DNA of 64,000 nt from Cloacibacterium sp047601505 (GCF_047601505.1 NZ_JASGJD010000001.1:1550001-1614000); one strand, 5' to 3'. Counted from the stretch's first letter, positions 1 to 8,858 are shown. The notes: generated by a model from the sequence alone, not told the origin. Made by a program: numbers and translations.

Positions 1-840
1 GCTTTGGTACAATTGTATGCTTACTGCGGTTTTCCGAGAAGTTTGAATGCTATCAATACTTTTAAAACTGTTCTTGATGAAAGAAAAGCAAAAGGAATTA
101 ATGACATCGAAGGCAAAAAAATCATCGTCGAAAATAATGTTGAAGATAAATATGAGCAAGGCAGAAAAACTTTAGAAACATTATCAAAAACATCTCAATC
201 GAAGCCTGCAAAAGGTTTTGGAGAATTTGCTCCTAGAATTGATACTTTTTTGAAGGAACATTTATTTGCCGATATTTTTGTGAGTGATGTTCTGACGTAT
301 CAGCAAAGAGAATTGGTTACGATTTCAGCTTTAGCTTCTTTAAATGGTGTTGAATCTCAATTGCAATCACATATCGGGATTGGAAAAAATACAGGAATTA
401 CGGATAAGCAATTAGAACAATTAGCAGATTTGATACAAGAATTTGTCAGTAAAACTCAAGCCAATACAGTTCGGAAAATCATTGGAAAACCCCTTGTCCC
501 GATTATTGAAAACGATATGATGATTCGTATTTCGGAAATAGAAATTGTTCCCGAATTTTTGGAAGAATACAAATCGATTCTGAAAGAGGAAGCTTCAGCT
601 TCAGTGAAATTAGAAAAAGGGGTCATTGCCATTTTTCCAATGTTTCAGCAGAAAAATCCGAATCAAATCAGAATTGTAGAAATGTATGCAGATAAAGAAG
701 CATATCAATTCCATTTGCAGACGCCACATTTTCAACATTACAAAACATCGACTTTAAAGATGGTGAAATCTTTGGAATTGATTGATATGACTGTAATTGA
801 TTCGGAAACGATGCAGGATATTTTTAAAAAATTAAAATAA
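1..840 (+). CDS. Carboxymuconolactone decarboxylase-like protein with C-terminal monooxygenase-like domain (5' partial)
   Basis: The reading frame is open to the first base, so the start lies outside the window. The visible beginning (LYAYCGFPRSLNAI) looks like the end of a first carboxymuconolactone decarboxylase (CMD/AhpD-like) repeat. A second CMD repeat follows at about residues 90-150 (QRELVTISALASL, then SHIGIGKNTGIT). It lacks the CxxC pair of AhpD-type peroxidase-like members. The last ~100 residues resemble an antibiotic-biosynthesis-monooxygenase (ABM/YgiN) ferredoxin-like domain. Such fusions are seen next to dehydrogenases and OYE-type reductases and probably handle quinones or small electrophiles, but the substrate is unknown. 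The alcohol dehydrogenase starts 18 bp downstream, so the two are probably co-transcribed. Family is fairly sure; function is not. Confidence 0.75.
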   Translation, partial: ALVQLYAYCGFPRSLNAINTFKTVLDERKAKGINDIEGKKIIVENNVEDKYEQGRKTLETLSKTSQSKPAKGFGEFAPRIDTFLKEHLFADIFVSDVLTYQQRELVTISALASLNGVESQLQSHIGIGKNTGITDKQLEQLADLIQEFVSKTQANTVRKIIGKPLVPIIENDMMIRISEIEIVPEFLEEYKSILKEEASASVKLEKGVIAIFPMFQQKNPNQIRIVEMYADKEAYQFHLQTPHFQHYKTSTLKMVKSLELIDMTVIDSETMQDIFKKLK

Positions 841-858
841 ATATTAGACTTAATAAAA

Positions 859-1914
859 ATGGAAACACAACAAGTAAAAGCATACGGAACTACGGCTGTA
901 GAAGAGCCATTACATGAAATTACAATTACCAGAAGAACTGTTCAACCTCATGATGTGGAGTTCGAAATTTTATACTGCGGAATTTGCCATAGTGATTTAC
1001 ACCAAATTAAAGGTGATTTCGGAGCTTTTCCTCCTCCAATAGTTCCGGGACACGAGATTTTAGGACGTGTAACAGCTGTTGGAGCTCATGTTAAAAATTT
1101 TAAAATTGGAGATTTGGCAGGAGTTGGCTGTATTGTTGATAGCTGTGGACACTGCGAATATTGTGAAGACGGAATTGAACAATTTTGTGATGAAGGAGTA
1201 ACTTTTTCTTTCAATAGTCCAGATAAAATATCTGGCGGACATACTTTCGGAGGATTTTCTAAAACATATGTTTGTAATGAAAGATATGTACTAAAAATGC
1301 CAGCTTTTGAAAATTTAGCAGCAGCAGCACCTTTGCTTTGTGCTGGAATTACGGTTTACTCTCCTTTGAAACATTGGGGAGCTGGTCCTGGCAAAAAAGT
1401 AGGAGTTTTAGGAATCGGCGGATTGGGACATATGGCGATTAAAATTGCAAAAGCAATGGGCGCTGAGGTGGTAGTTTTCACAACTTCTCCAAGTAAAGTT
1501 GAAGATGCAAAAAGATTAGGAGCAGACGAAGCTGTTTTGTCTTCTGATGCAGAAGCAATGGCAAAATATAACAGAAAATTACATTTTATTGTAGATACAG
1601 TTTCTGCAAAACACGATGTAAATGTTTATCTTAATCTGCTTCGTCACGACGGAACAGTAGTTTTGGTGGGGCTTCCTCCAGAGCCATTAGAAATTGGAGC
1701 TTTCAATGTGGTGAGCGGAAGAAGAAGTTTTGCTGGTTCTAATATTGGAGGTATTGCTGAAACTCAGGAAATGTTAGATTTTTGTTTTGAACATAACATT
1801 ACAGCAGAAAGTGAAATTATTAACATTCAGGATATAAACAAAGCTTTTGAACGTTTAGAAAAAGGAGATGTAAAGTATCGTTTTGTTATTGATATGGCTT
1901 CGTTAGAAAAATAA
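859..1914 (+). CDS. Zinc-dependent NAD(P) alcohol dehydrogenase, cinnamyl-alcohol/YahK type
   Basis: This 351-residue medium-chain dehydrogenase reduces aldehydes or oxidises alcohols in the cytoplasm. Catalytic zinc ligands are visible as C43 (GICHSD), H65-E66 (PGHE) and C161. The structural zinc site is complete with C96, C99, C102 and C110. The Rossmann motif GIGGLG lies at 185-190, and FTTSPSK follows strand 2, a pattern typical of the NADPH-preferring CAD/YahK branch. Full family length. It follows the CMD-like gene by 18 bp and ends before a strong terminator at 2085-2116. Cofactor preference is inferred from the subfamily and the physiological substrate is not known. Confidence 0.9.
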   Translation: METQQVKAYGTTAVEEPLHEITITRRTVQPHDVEFEILYCGICHSDLHQIKGDFGAFPPPIVPGHEILGRVTAVGAHVKNFKIGDLAGVGCIVDSCGHCEYCEDGIEQFCDEGVTFSFNSPDKISGGHTFGGFSKTYVCNERYVLKMPAFENLAAAAPLLCAGITVYSPLKHWGAGPGKKVGVLGIGGLGHMAIKIAKAMGAEVVVFTTSPSKVEDAKRLGADEAVLSSDAEAMAKYNRKLHFIVDTVSAKHDVNVYLNLLRHDGTVVLVGLPPEPLEIGAFNVVSGRRSFAGSNIGGIAETQEMLDFCFEHNITAESEIINIQDINKAFERLEKGDVKYRFVIDMASLEK

Positions 1915-2030
1915 TTTAATAAAGTAGAATAAACAATGGTAATGAAAATTTTGCCATTACAAGCAGAAGTCTTTACTGTTGAATAATTGATAAAAAAGTA
2001 AATATTTGTTTCACATTTTATGTTTTTTAT

Positions 2031-2070
2031 GATTTGACTAGTCCTAAAAAACAGATATAGATTATAGGAC
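2031..2070 (+). repeat. 40-bp direct repeat, copy 1 (partner at 4421-4460)
   Basis: This segment starts GATTTGACTAGTCCTAAAAA and ends ATTATAGGAC. It matches 4421-4460 at 36 of 40 positions in the same orientation. The inverted arms (GACTAGTCC ... GGAC) are interrupted here, because AAAAATAAAT separates GGAC from AGTCAAA. It lies between the alcohol dehydrogenase stop and its terminator. The two copies bracket the OYE and Crp/Fnr genes. Confidence 0.75.
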
Positions 2071-2084
2071 AAAAATAAATAGTC

Positions 2085-2116
2085 AAACCAAAGCAATCAA
2101 GTTTTTGCTTTGGTTT
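2085..2116 (+). terminator. Intrinsic terminator of the alcohol dehydrogenase unit
   Basis: A perfect 11-bp stem is formed by AAACCAAAGCA (2085-2095) and TGCTTTGGTTT (2106-2116) with a 10-nt loop, followed by a T-rich run. It sits about 170 bp after the dehydrogenase stop codon. Confidence 0.85.
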
Positions 2117-2279
2117 TTATTTTTTTACGGTTGTTTAAAGTTTGTAGGATTGTATTATTTTTATCTTGTCTTTTTGTTTATTTCGGAATGGTCACAGCTA
2201 AATGATATAGTATTTCTGAAAAAATGAAAAGCGAGATTAGAGCTACTTTTTTTGCGAAAATATTGTTTTATTGGAAGTT

Positions 2280-2437
2280 TTATTCTCCTTTTTTGAAAAA
2301 CGCTGTTATTTTTTCTGTATAAATATCTTTTCTGGTTCTTAAATCATCCGATGTATCTGGCAAAACTCCTATGGTATGGAATCTGCCTCCGTTGGGATTA
2401 GTGACTTTAATTCCTATAAAAATTATGAAAAAATCTT
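2280..2437 (-). pseudogene. Remnant of an S41-family peptidase C-terminus
   Basis: Read on the minus strand, about 50 codons are open up to a stop at 2280-2282. The residues include GIKVTNPNGGRFHTIGVLPD, which resembles the end of C-terminal-processing (S41) peptidases (pattern G-x-V-T-x-P-x-G ... x-I-G-V-x-P-D). No start and no catalytic part are present upstream. A short plus-strand frame overlaps it (about 2330-2541, ending YKKT) but is not recognisable. This is the only recognisable content in the 735-bp gap 1915-2649 besides the repeat and terminator. The assignment rests on a short motif only. Confidence 0.4.
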
Positions 2438-2649
2438 GGTAAGAGGTAAAAAATATGATTTGGTTAATTTACAAAGAGAAACATCTAATTATAAAAATTT
2501 ATTTAATATTTATACAGATTTAAAAAATTATAAAAAAACGTAATAAAAGAGCATATATTCCTAAAGCAATTCAATTGCAAATAACCAGAACGTTTCACAT
2601 TAAGTTGATTAACCTTTTTTTAACCTATAGTTCCATAAGTTCAAAAAAT

Positions 2650-3714
2650 TTAATTAAAACCTCTTTTATATTGCCACGGAATATTAGGATTTTCTTCTAA
2701 TTCTAGTGCAGCATGAAGGGCAAAATAGGGGTTTCGAAGATATTCTCTTGCAATTACAACTGCATCTGCTTGTCCGTTTTCAATAATTTCATTTGCTTGT
2801 TTGGCATCAATAATCATCCCAACGGCTCCTACCGGAATCTCGATAGTTTCTTTAATGGCAGTGGCCAAAGGCAATTGATAACTTGGTTTTACAATGTTAG
2901 GATTTACATGCACAAATCCACCTCCAGAAGCCGTGACAAAATCTACACCATGAGCCTTCAAAATTGGAGCCAAACGAATACTGTCTTCTAGTAGCCAAGC
3001 ATCGGGAGAATTACTGTAATCTATCGCCGAAAGCCTTAATAGCAATGGCATTTCAGAGGGTATAACAGTTCTTATGGCATCTACAACTTCTATCAACAAA
3101 CGAATTCTGTTTTCAAAAGAACCGCCATATTCATCGGTACGTTTGTTAATCAAAGCAGAATAAAATTGATGTAACAAATAGCCATGTGCAGCGTGCAATT
3201 CTATGGTGTCAAAACCTGCTTCTACGGCATTTTTTGCCGATTGAGCAAAATCTTCTATAACTTTTTTTATATCTTCTAAAGTCATTGCTTTAGGCTGATG
3301 GTAGTTGATGGGTGTTGCAGAAGAACTTTTAGGTATCCAACCACCATTTTCTATTGACAAAGGAGTGAAACCATCATTGGGATGTGTTGTGCTTGCTTTT
3401 CCTCCTGCGTGCCATAGCTGAACACCAATTTTTGCATTTTGCTCGTGAACAAAATTAGTGATATTTTTCCAAGCGTTAATTTGGTCTTCGGTCCAAATAC
3501 CAACATCATTCGGGGTACACATTGCTTCGGGAGAAATTGCAGTACATTCGGTTAAAATTAAGGCGGCTCCTCCTACCGCTCTACTGCCCAAATGTACCAA
3601 ATGCCATTTGCCAGGAATACCATCTAAAGCACTGTATTGCTGCATGGGAGAAAGAAAAATTCTGTTTTTTAAGGATAAGCTTCTCAGTTGAAGTGGACTA
3701 AATAATGTACTCAT
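2650..3714 (-). CDS. Old Yellow Enzyme family NADH:flavin oxidoreductase (YqjM/NamA-like)
   Basis: This is a 354-residue cytoplasmic FMN enzyme that typically reduces activated C=C bonds of enals, enones, maleimides or nitro compounds. The substrate-anion-binding histidine pair is H174/H177 (HAAHGYL). The FMN-barrel motifs RTDEYGGSFENR and RLSAIDY, the phosphate-binding GAVGMI and the C-terminal REYLRNPYFALHAA are all present, and overall layout matches YqjM. One oddity is that the YqjM SPMCMYS motif, whose Cys tunes FMN potential, reads SPMQQYS here (Q25). The Crp/Fnr-type gene lies 88 bp upstream in the same direction and probably controls it. Confidence 0.9.
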   Translation of the reverse strand: MSTLFSPLQLRSLSLKNRIFLSPMQQYSALDGIPGKWHLVHLGSRAVGGAALILTECTAISPEAMCTPNDVGIWTEDQINAWKNITNFVHEQNAKIGVQLWHAGGKASTTHPNDGFTPLSIENGGWIPKSSSATPINYHQPKAMTLEDIKKVIEDFAQSAKNAVEAGFDTIELHAAHGYLLHQFYSALINKRTDEYGGSFENRIRLLIEVVDAIRTVIPSEMPLLLRLSAIDYSNSPDAWLLEDSIRLAPILKAHGVDFVTASGGGFVHVNPNIVKPSYQLPLATAIKETIEIPVGAVGMIIDAKQANEIIENGQADAVVIAREYLRNPYFALHAALELEENPNIPWQYKRGFN

Positions 3715-3802
3715 TTTTTATTATTTTAATTTAATGAAGCAAAATTATTTTACTCAGATATAATTAAAAATGAAGTAGATTAAAAAAATATATTGAACTG
3801 GA

Positions 3803-4393
3803 TTAACTTTTTTTACCAATCCTCTGATTACGAATTTTAGAAAGAAATTCTGTACTCATTCCAAGAAATGAAGCGATGATGTATTGTGGAATTTCGTGAA
3901 CAAATTTTGGGTAATTTTTCTCAAAAGCCTCATATCTTTGCTGAGCGCTTTGGGTATGTTGTGAGATAATACGACGTTGCTGAGCAGCTAATCCACGCTC
4001 GGCAATAATCCTAAAAAAGGTTTCAAAAAGAGGATTAGATGCTTTTAGTTTTTGTTCATCAGTAAAGCTCAATTGTAAAACAGTAGCATTAGAAATAGCT
4101 TCTACAAAAAGTGTAGCAGGCTGTTGGTAGATAAAACTATTATAATCGGTAATCCACCAATCTTCTACTGCCAAAGCAATAGTAATTTCTTGCCCAGAAT
4201 CGGTAACAACAAAAGAACGCAAAGCTCCATCCAGCAAGTAATATCTGTGCTGTGCTATAAATCCTGGCTGAACAATAAGTTGTTTTTTGCGGAGTTTCTT
4301 TTCTTGAAAATAGGATACAAACTCTTGTATTTCTTCATTAGAAATACTTATTCTAGAGAGTAGATATTGTAGAAGTTTGTCTTTTCCTTCCAT
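3803..4393 (-). CDS. Crp/Fnr-family transcriptional regulator
   Basis: This 196-residue protein has an N-terminal cyclic-nucleotide-binding-like beta-roll (about 20-115, LRKKQLIVQPGF, YYLLDGALRSF). A long dimerisation helix follows, then a short C-terminal winged helix (IPQYIIASFLGMSTEFLSKI). No cysteine cluster for an Fe-S centre is visible, so it is not a classical oxygen-sensing FNR. The compact form without a long C-terminus is common in Flavobacteriia. It is transcribed toward the OYE gene 88 bp away, and the natural inference is that it regulates that gene in response to an electrophile or redox signal. The inducer is unknown. Confidence 0.88.
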   Translation of the reverse strand: MEGKDKLLQYLLSRISISNEEIQEFVSYFQEKKLRKKQLIVQPGFIAQHRYYLLDGALRSFVVTDSGQEITIALAVEDWWITDYNSFIYQQPATLFVEAISNATVLQLSFTDEQKLKASNPLFETFFRIIAERGLAAQQRRIISQHTQSAQQRYEAFEKNYPKFVHEIPQYIIASFLGMSTEFLSKIRNQRIGKKS

Positions 4394-4420
4394 TGCAATT
4401 CAAAATTAGGAAAAAATATT

Positions 4421-4465
4421 GATTTGACTAGTCCTAAAAAATGGATACATATTATAGGACTAGTC
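4421..4465. repeat. Direct repeat copy 2 with perfect 11-bp inverted arms
   Basis: This copy is 36/40 identical to 2031-2070. Here the inverted repeat is intact: GACTAGTCCTA (4426-4436) pairs with TAGGACTAGTC (4455-4465) around an 18-nt spacer. It lies in the 78-bp gap between the T9SS gene stop (4472) and the Crp/Fnr start (4393), so it could act as a terminator, an operator or a recombination scar. A shorter fragment, TAGGACTAG, occurs at 16428-16436 after the GH28 gene. Confidence 0.75.
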
Positions 4466-4471
4466 ATTTAT

Positions 4472-5482
4472 TTATTCTTTTATTATTTTTTCAGAGAAAA
4501 TACCTGTTTCTGTATTCACTTTAACTATGTAAATTCCTTTTTTCAAAGTTTGTATATCTATTTTAGATAGATTAGAATTTAGAATTAATTTTCCGCTAAT
4601 ATCAAAAATTTGCACTGTATTAATTTTGCTTTTAGATTTTATATTAACAAAATCAGATACAGGATTTGGGAATATTTTTAAAGTAATATCTTTTTCGTTA
4701 AGTGGCTTATCTACAGATAATGCAGTACTATTTGTAGCTTCTACAAGATAATTATCAAAAGCACTTATATATTCTGTAGTCAGTTGAGTGTTTGCAGATG
4801 GCATATATACCATATTGAATAGAGTAGGATAAGAGCTGGGAACAACTGTTGTACTGATATTGGTGAAAAAATTACCTTCAGGCGTTACCCAATTTACTTG
4901 TCCTGTATCTGCATTATAATAGTAGCTTACGGTAAACCAAGTGTTTTGAGGGTAAATAGTACTGCCTAATGCAAAATGATTAAGGCTATAATTGGTTCCG
5001 TTTTTCATAGTTGCATGACCATAGATTTTCCCATCTTTATAATTGTAATAGATACCTGCCAAAATACCCGTTGTGCTAGTTCCTGCCATAAAACCAGTAA
5101 TATTACTTCTGAATTGGTCTTCTGTAGAAATGCTAGATGGACTACCGGTGTAGATGTCAACTTTTCCTCGGATAATGTTATTGCCATAAGTTCTTGTATT
5201 CCAAGAGAGGTTGGCTTGTGATACTTGTCTTACACTTGTAGAAGGACCATCTAAACCAGATTTTATTTGAAGTGATTTTTTGTGTGCTACATCAATTTCT
5301 ACAATTTGATAGTCTGATGCAGTTCCACCACTTAGATAAAAATTGTCCTGGCCTGGAGTCCCGAATACAAAATTAGATCCCACATCTCCGTTTGTAAGGT
5401 CGTTCATATCGCCTGAAACTAAAGTTTGTGCTTTGGATAAGAGAATACATAATCCAAGGGCAAAGAAAAGAATTTTTTTCAT
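4472..5482 (-). CDS. Secreted protein with T9SS type A sorting domain, unknown function
   Basis: The 336-residue protein has a signal peptide (MKKILFFALGLCILLSKAQ). Its central ~200-residue region is rich in beta strands and in Gly, Ser and Tyr, and resembles a concanavalin-like jelly-roll. The C-terminal T9SS domain (about 260-336) has LKIFPNPVSDFVNIKS, VQIFDISGKLIL and GIYIVKVNTETG. It is predicted to be exported through PorV/SprA and anchored or released at the surface. No catalytic motif was recognised. It may bind a polymer or be an adhesin. It stands alone, with the repeat at 4421-4465 on its 3' side. Confidence 0.75.
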   Translation of the reverse strand: MKKILFFALGLCILLSKAQTLVSGDMNDLTNGDVGSNFVFGTPGQDNFYLSGGTASDYQIVEIDVAHKKSLQIKSGLDGPSTSVRQVSQANLSWNTRTYGNNIIRGKVDIYTGSPSSISTEDQFRSNITGFMAGTSTTGILAGIYYNYKDGKIYGHATMKNGTNYSLNHFALGSTIYPQNTWFTVSYYYNADTGQVNWVTPEGNFFTNISTTVVPSSYPTLFNMVYMPSANTQLTTEYISAFDNYLVEATNSTALSVDKPLNEKDITLKIFPNPVSDFVNIKSKSKINTVQIFDISGKLILNSNLSKIDIQTLKKGIYIVKVNTETGIFSEKIIKE

Positions 5483-5538
5483 CGAATTATTATTTGTTAA
5501 GTTAGTATATGGTTTTTAGTTAGATATAAGTTTTATTG

Positions 5539-7968
5539 TTAGTTTCCTGCTCTTTGTTTCAAGTCTTCTGCACCGCCTGTTTTTCTAAGTTGAGCAGATT
5601 TTCCAGAACCAAATTTGTACGTGTAAGAAAGAGTAATTACTCTAGAATCTCTTCTCACTACAAAGTTTTCTGCATAATTAGAATAGATATTTTTTGCTTC
5701 TGGATTATTGGTAAAGAAAATATCATTGAAAGAAAGTTTCAGGGTGCTATCATTTTTAAATTTCTTTTGTGCACCTATGTTTACAGACCAGATTGGTTTT
5801 AGATGCATATATGCATAGACTTGTTTTGCCTGATAGTTGGCAGATAATTCTAAAGAGAAATTGTTTTTAAGTTTAAATGAATGGATACTGTTAATGTTAA
5901 AAGTAAAGTTTCCTTCGTTTTTGATGTAAGTATCAGAAATGTTTCCGGTAAAAGTGGCGTAATAAAAATTAGCATTGTTATTTATTTCCCACCATTTGGT
6001 TACCTTAGCTGGCGCAATAATATTTAATCCAAAATTAGAAGCCGAAGCCAGGTTTTCTACTGCTTGTACCACTACAATGTTCCCATTATCCACAACAGGT
6101 TTCAGCACATCTGTAATGTTGTCTTTGGTTTTGCTATAGCTTAAGGTTGCAAAATACTTGTTGCTTAGACTATAGGTAAGCTCATAATTCATTGTAGTTT
6201 GTGGGTTTAGATACGGATTTCCTGTTTGATAAGTGGTAGGGTCAAGATAAAACTTGAAAGGATTCAACTGTCTGTAAGTGGGTCTGGTAATCCTTCTACT
6301 GAAATTGATTTCTATCGTATTTTTTTCATTCAAATTGTATGAAAAAACAGCACTAGGAAATAATTGGGTGTAATTTTTCTTGTCTACTTGATTGGTAGTG
6401 AGTTGGTTGCCAGTAACGTTGGTGTTTTCTACTCTTAAGCCAAAATTTACTTTAAATTTTTCCCAATTTTTGATGATATTTCCATACGCAGCATTGATGT
6501 TTTCTTCATAAATAAAATGATTGGTTTTAGAATTGTCTATGACAGGAGTTCCCGAACTAGAATTGAAATATTGTAAGTCGTTATCTGCCTTTACAAAACT
6601 TGTTTTGAAACCTATTTCTAGTTTTAAATTATTTTTAAAAACTTTGGTAAAGTCTGATTTTAGGGAATAAATGTTGAGGTTTCCTGCCAAATCACCATTT
6701 AAAATATAAGGATTGGGATTATCTGAAGTTGATGGAGAAAGGTTTCCATTAACATCAAAATTTCTTGTATTAAAGTTTTGGACTGATGTATTAGAATAAT
6801 TTATAAAGTCTAAGTCTGTGCTCAATTCTGTTCCCAAAGAATCAATTTGATACTTGTGATTGATATTTACCGATAGGTTTTTCCAATGATCACTATTGTT
6901 ACCTTTTGTATTAAAACTACCATCGGCTTGATAATTTTGGTTGAAAACTTCGGTAGTGTTATTGCTATTTGGACCAAAATTGTTGTTTACAAAACCTACA
7001 GATACCCCAAAAATATTTTTATCATTGGCATAATAATCCATACCAACTTTTGCAATATGGTTCCTAAAATTCATTTTGGTAAAATTGTCTTGTTCGTATG
7101 CTTTTTGGAAAATTCCATCGTCATAGAATTTTCTATCCAAGACAAGTTTGTTGTATAATTCTCTGTAAGAAAAACTGTAGTTGGCAAAAAGATTCACTTT
7201 TTTATTTCTGCGATTGATGCTGAAACTGTTGTTGTTCTTCACATATTTTCCTGTTCCCAGAGAGGTAGAGATATTTCCGTTGGTGCCTTTTCTCTGGTCT
7301 TTTTTTAGTTTTACATTAATAATTGCCGTTCCTGCAGCATCGTATTTTGAAGACGGATTGGTTATGAATTCTATTTTTTCAACCGTCGAAGACGGGATTC
7401 CTCTAAGGTAATTGGCAAGGTCGCTCCCTGTCATCGGTGTGTTTTTTCCATCGATTTGAACGAGCAGATTGGTTTTGCCACGCATACTGATATTGTCGTT
7501 ACTGTCGATATTTATGCCGGGTGCTTTTTCCAAAACTTCGAAGGCCGAATTGCCTGTTGCGGCAATGCTGTTTTCTACATTCATAATCATTTTCCCGTCT
7601 TGTCGCTCAATGTAAGGTTTTGTTTTGGTAATGGTTACCTCTTCTATTGCTTTTTCATTGAGTGAAATAGAGGGAAGTGCGATGTTTTCATTCACGGAAA
7701 CTTGTGATTGATAAACTTCTGTTCCACTTTTGTTGATTTTGAGATGGTAATTCCCCGACATCAAATCATTGAAACTGAATTTTCCATCTTGGTCGGCAAC
7801 TTCGGTTTTTACCAATTTGTTTTCAGAATTGAATAAATTGATTTCTAATTGATTTGATTGGCTAGATTCAACCATTCCAGATATTGAAAAATTTTTTGCT
7901 TCTTGTGCAAATATTGGCGTAGATGATGCGATTATCCAAAATAAACAGATTAAAATTATTTTCGTCAT
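5539..7968 (-). CDS. TonB-dependent receptor, outer-membrane beta-barrel family
   Basis: The 809-residue protein has a signal peptide ending near residue 21 (PIFAQ), then a carboxypeptidase-regulatory-like domain (~26-105: QDGKFSFNDLMSGNYHLKI). A plug follows (~110-225: FEVLEKAPGINIDSN, IEFITNPSSKYDAAGTAIIN), then a long barrel rich in aromatic strands. This is the short-plug barrel type usually annotated as outer membrane beta-barrel protein rather than SusC. The substrate cannot be read from sequence; siderophore, metal complex or peptide are possible. The start codon overlaps the stop of the MarR gene (ATGA, 4 nt), so translation is coupled to that regulator. Position inside a MarR-led unit suggests induction by a small aromatic or oxidative signal (inference). 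Confidence 0.85.
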   Translation of the reverse strand: MTKIILICLFWIIASSTPIFAQEAKNFSISGMVESSQSNQLEINLFNSENKLVKTEVADQDGKFSFNDLMSGNYHLKINKSGTEVYQSQVSVNENIALPSISLNEKAIEEVTITKTKPYIERQDGKMIMNVENSIAATGNSAFEVLEKAPGINIDSNDNISMRGKTNLLVQIDGKNTPMTGSDLANYLRGIPSSTVEKIEFITNPSSKYDAAGTAIINVKLKKDQRKGTNGNISTSLGTGKYVKNNNSFSINRRNKKVNLFANYSFSYRELYNKLVLDRKFYDDGIFQKAYEQDNFTKMNFRNHIAKVGMDYYANDKNIFGVSVGFVNNNFGPNSNNTTEVFNQNYQADGSFNTKGNNSDHWKNLSVNINHKYQIDSLGTELSTDLDFINYSNTSVQNFNTRNFDVNGNLSPSTSDNPNPYILNGDLAGNLNIYSLKSDFTKVFKNNLKLEIGFKTSFVKADNDLQYFNSSSGTPVIDNSKTNHFIYEENINAAYGNIIKNWEKFKVNFGLRVENTNVTGNQLTTNQVDKKNYTQLFPSAVFSYNLNEKNTIEINFSRRITRPTYRQLNPFKFYLDPTTYQTGNPYLNPQTTMNYELTYSLSNKYFATLSYSKTKDNITDVLKPVVDNGNIVVVQAVENLASASNFGLNIIAPAKVTKWWEINNNANFYYATFTGNISDTYIKNEGNFTFNINSIHSFKLKNNFSLELSANYQAKQVYAYMHLKPIWSVNIGAQKKFKNDSTLKLSFNDIFFTNNPEAKNIYSNYAENFVVRRDSRVITLSYTYKFGSGKSAQLRKTGGAEDLKQRAGN

Positions 7969-8408
7969 TGTGTGTGTGTGTTAATGCAGTTTTTTGATAT
8001 TCTTATTAATGTAGAATTCATTATTTCAAGTTGTATTTCTGAAATGCCTTCTAAGGCAATCTTTCTATTGTTTTCGATAAGATTTTGTACTTTTTCAATA
8101 ATTTCTTTTCCAGATTTTGTTACTTCCAGATTTGTTTTTCTCCTGTCATCTGAATTAATTTCACGGTTTATATATTTTGATTTCACCAACAAATCAATAA
8201 TTCTTGTAATTGAGGCATTGTCTTTGAAGGCTAAATCACCAATCTCATTTTGCGTAATTCCTGGGTTTTCTAGAATGGCTTTAATGATGAGCCATTGATC
8301 AATTGTAATTTTATAGCCGTTTGCTTTTAGTTGTCTTTGAGCATAATTCCTATACGTTTTAATTGCTTTTTCTATGTTGTAAAAAACAATAGAATCTAGT
8401 TTTTCCAT
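7965..8408 (-). CDS. MarR-family transcriptional regulator
   Basis: The start chosen is 8408 (MEKLDSIVFYNIEKAI), because the 14 residues further upstream (MIYQLLTSHF...) do not look like the family and lie in promoter-like AT sequence. The product has 147 residues. A winged helix occupies about residues 35-105 (ITIDQWLIIKAI, GITQNEIGDLAFKDNASITR) with the wing SDDRRKTNLEVTKSG, the signature D-R-R of MarR proteins. Dimerisation helices flank it. It overlaps the TonB-dependent receptor by 4 nt and probably represses its own promoter and the receptor. The ligand is unknown. Confidence 0.88.
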   Translation of the reverse strand: MEKLDSIVFYNIEKAIKTYRNYAQRQLKANGYKITIDQWLIIKAILENPGITQNEIGDLAFKDNASITRIIDLLVKSKYINREINSDDRRKTNLEVTKSGKEIIEKVQNLIENNRKIALEGISEIQLEIMNSTLIRISKNCINTHTQ

Positions 8409-8858
8409 ATTTTTTAATTTAAAATGACTTGTCAATAATTGATATATCAACTAATTTGTTGCTAATGTTTTCTTTTTGTTACAAGAGATGTTTTTTTTTT
8501 TTGATTAATTACTCTTTGTGAGATTAAGAATAATGTGTAATTTTTAAGTATATCAATATGTTGTAATTATTTAATTTTCTTCTGTACTGTCTTAATCTTT
8601 CTATACATTTCCTCTTATTTCCAATGTTTTATGTCAAAATAATTGATGAAGTTGCTAATTATATCATTTACATCATCTCTGAGTTCTAAGAAATCAAAGT
8701 TTGAGCGTATGTTAAAAAATCTAAAAAGAATCTATCTAAAAATAGAATCATTCTCACGGGTATCAATTTTTTTATAGTATGTTATAGTGGTGTTTTTTTT
8801 ATTCAATATTTTTTATTCAGCCTAAAATGATTATAAAGTTTGTCTAAAAGTGTTAATT
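8409..8858. other. Non-coding gap with a possible decayed reading frame
   Basis: This 450-bp AT-rich gap precedes the MarR unit, so its promoter should lie in the first ~100 bp. On the minus strand a frame of about 36 codons runs from 8725 down to a stop at 8615-8617 (FRFFNIRSNFDFLELRDD ... NYFDIKHWK). It has no start and is flanked by stops. It could be the tail of a decayed transposase or other gene, but I cannot name the family. No stable hairpin was seen. Confidence 0.3.

Noticed and set aside
1827..2096. 89-codon minus-strand frame over the end of the alcohol dehydrogenase
   Set aside because: It overlaps the dehydrogenase end, the direct repeat and the terminator and has no family features.
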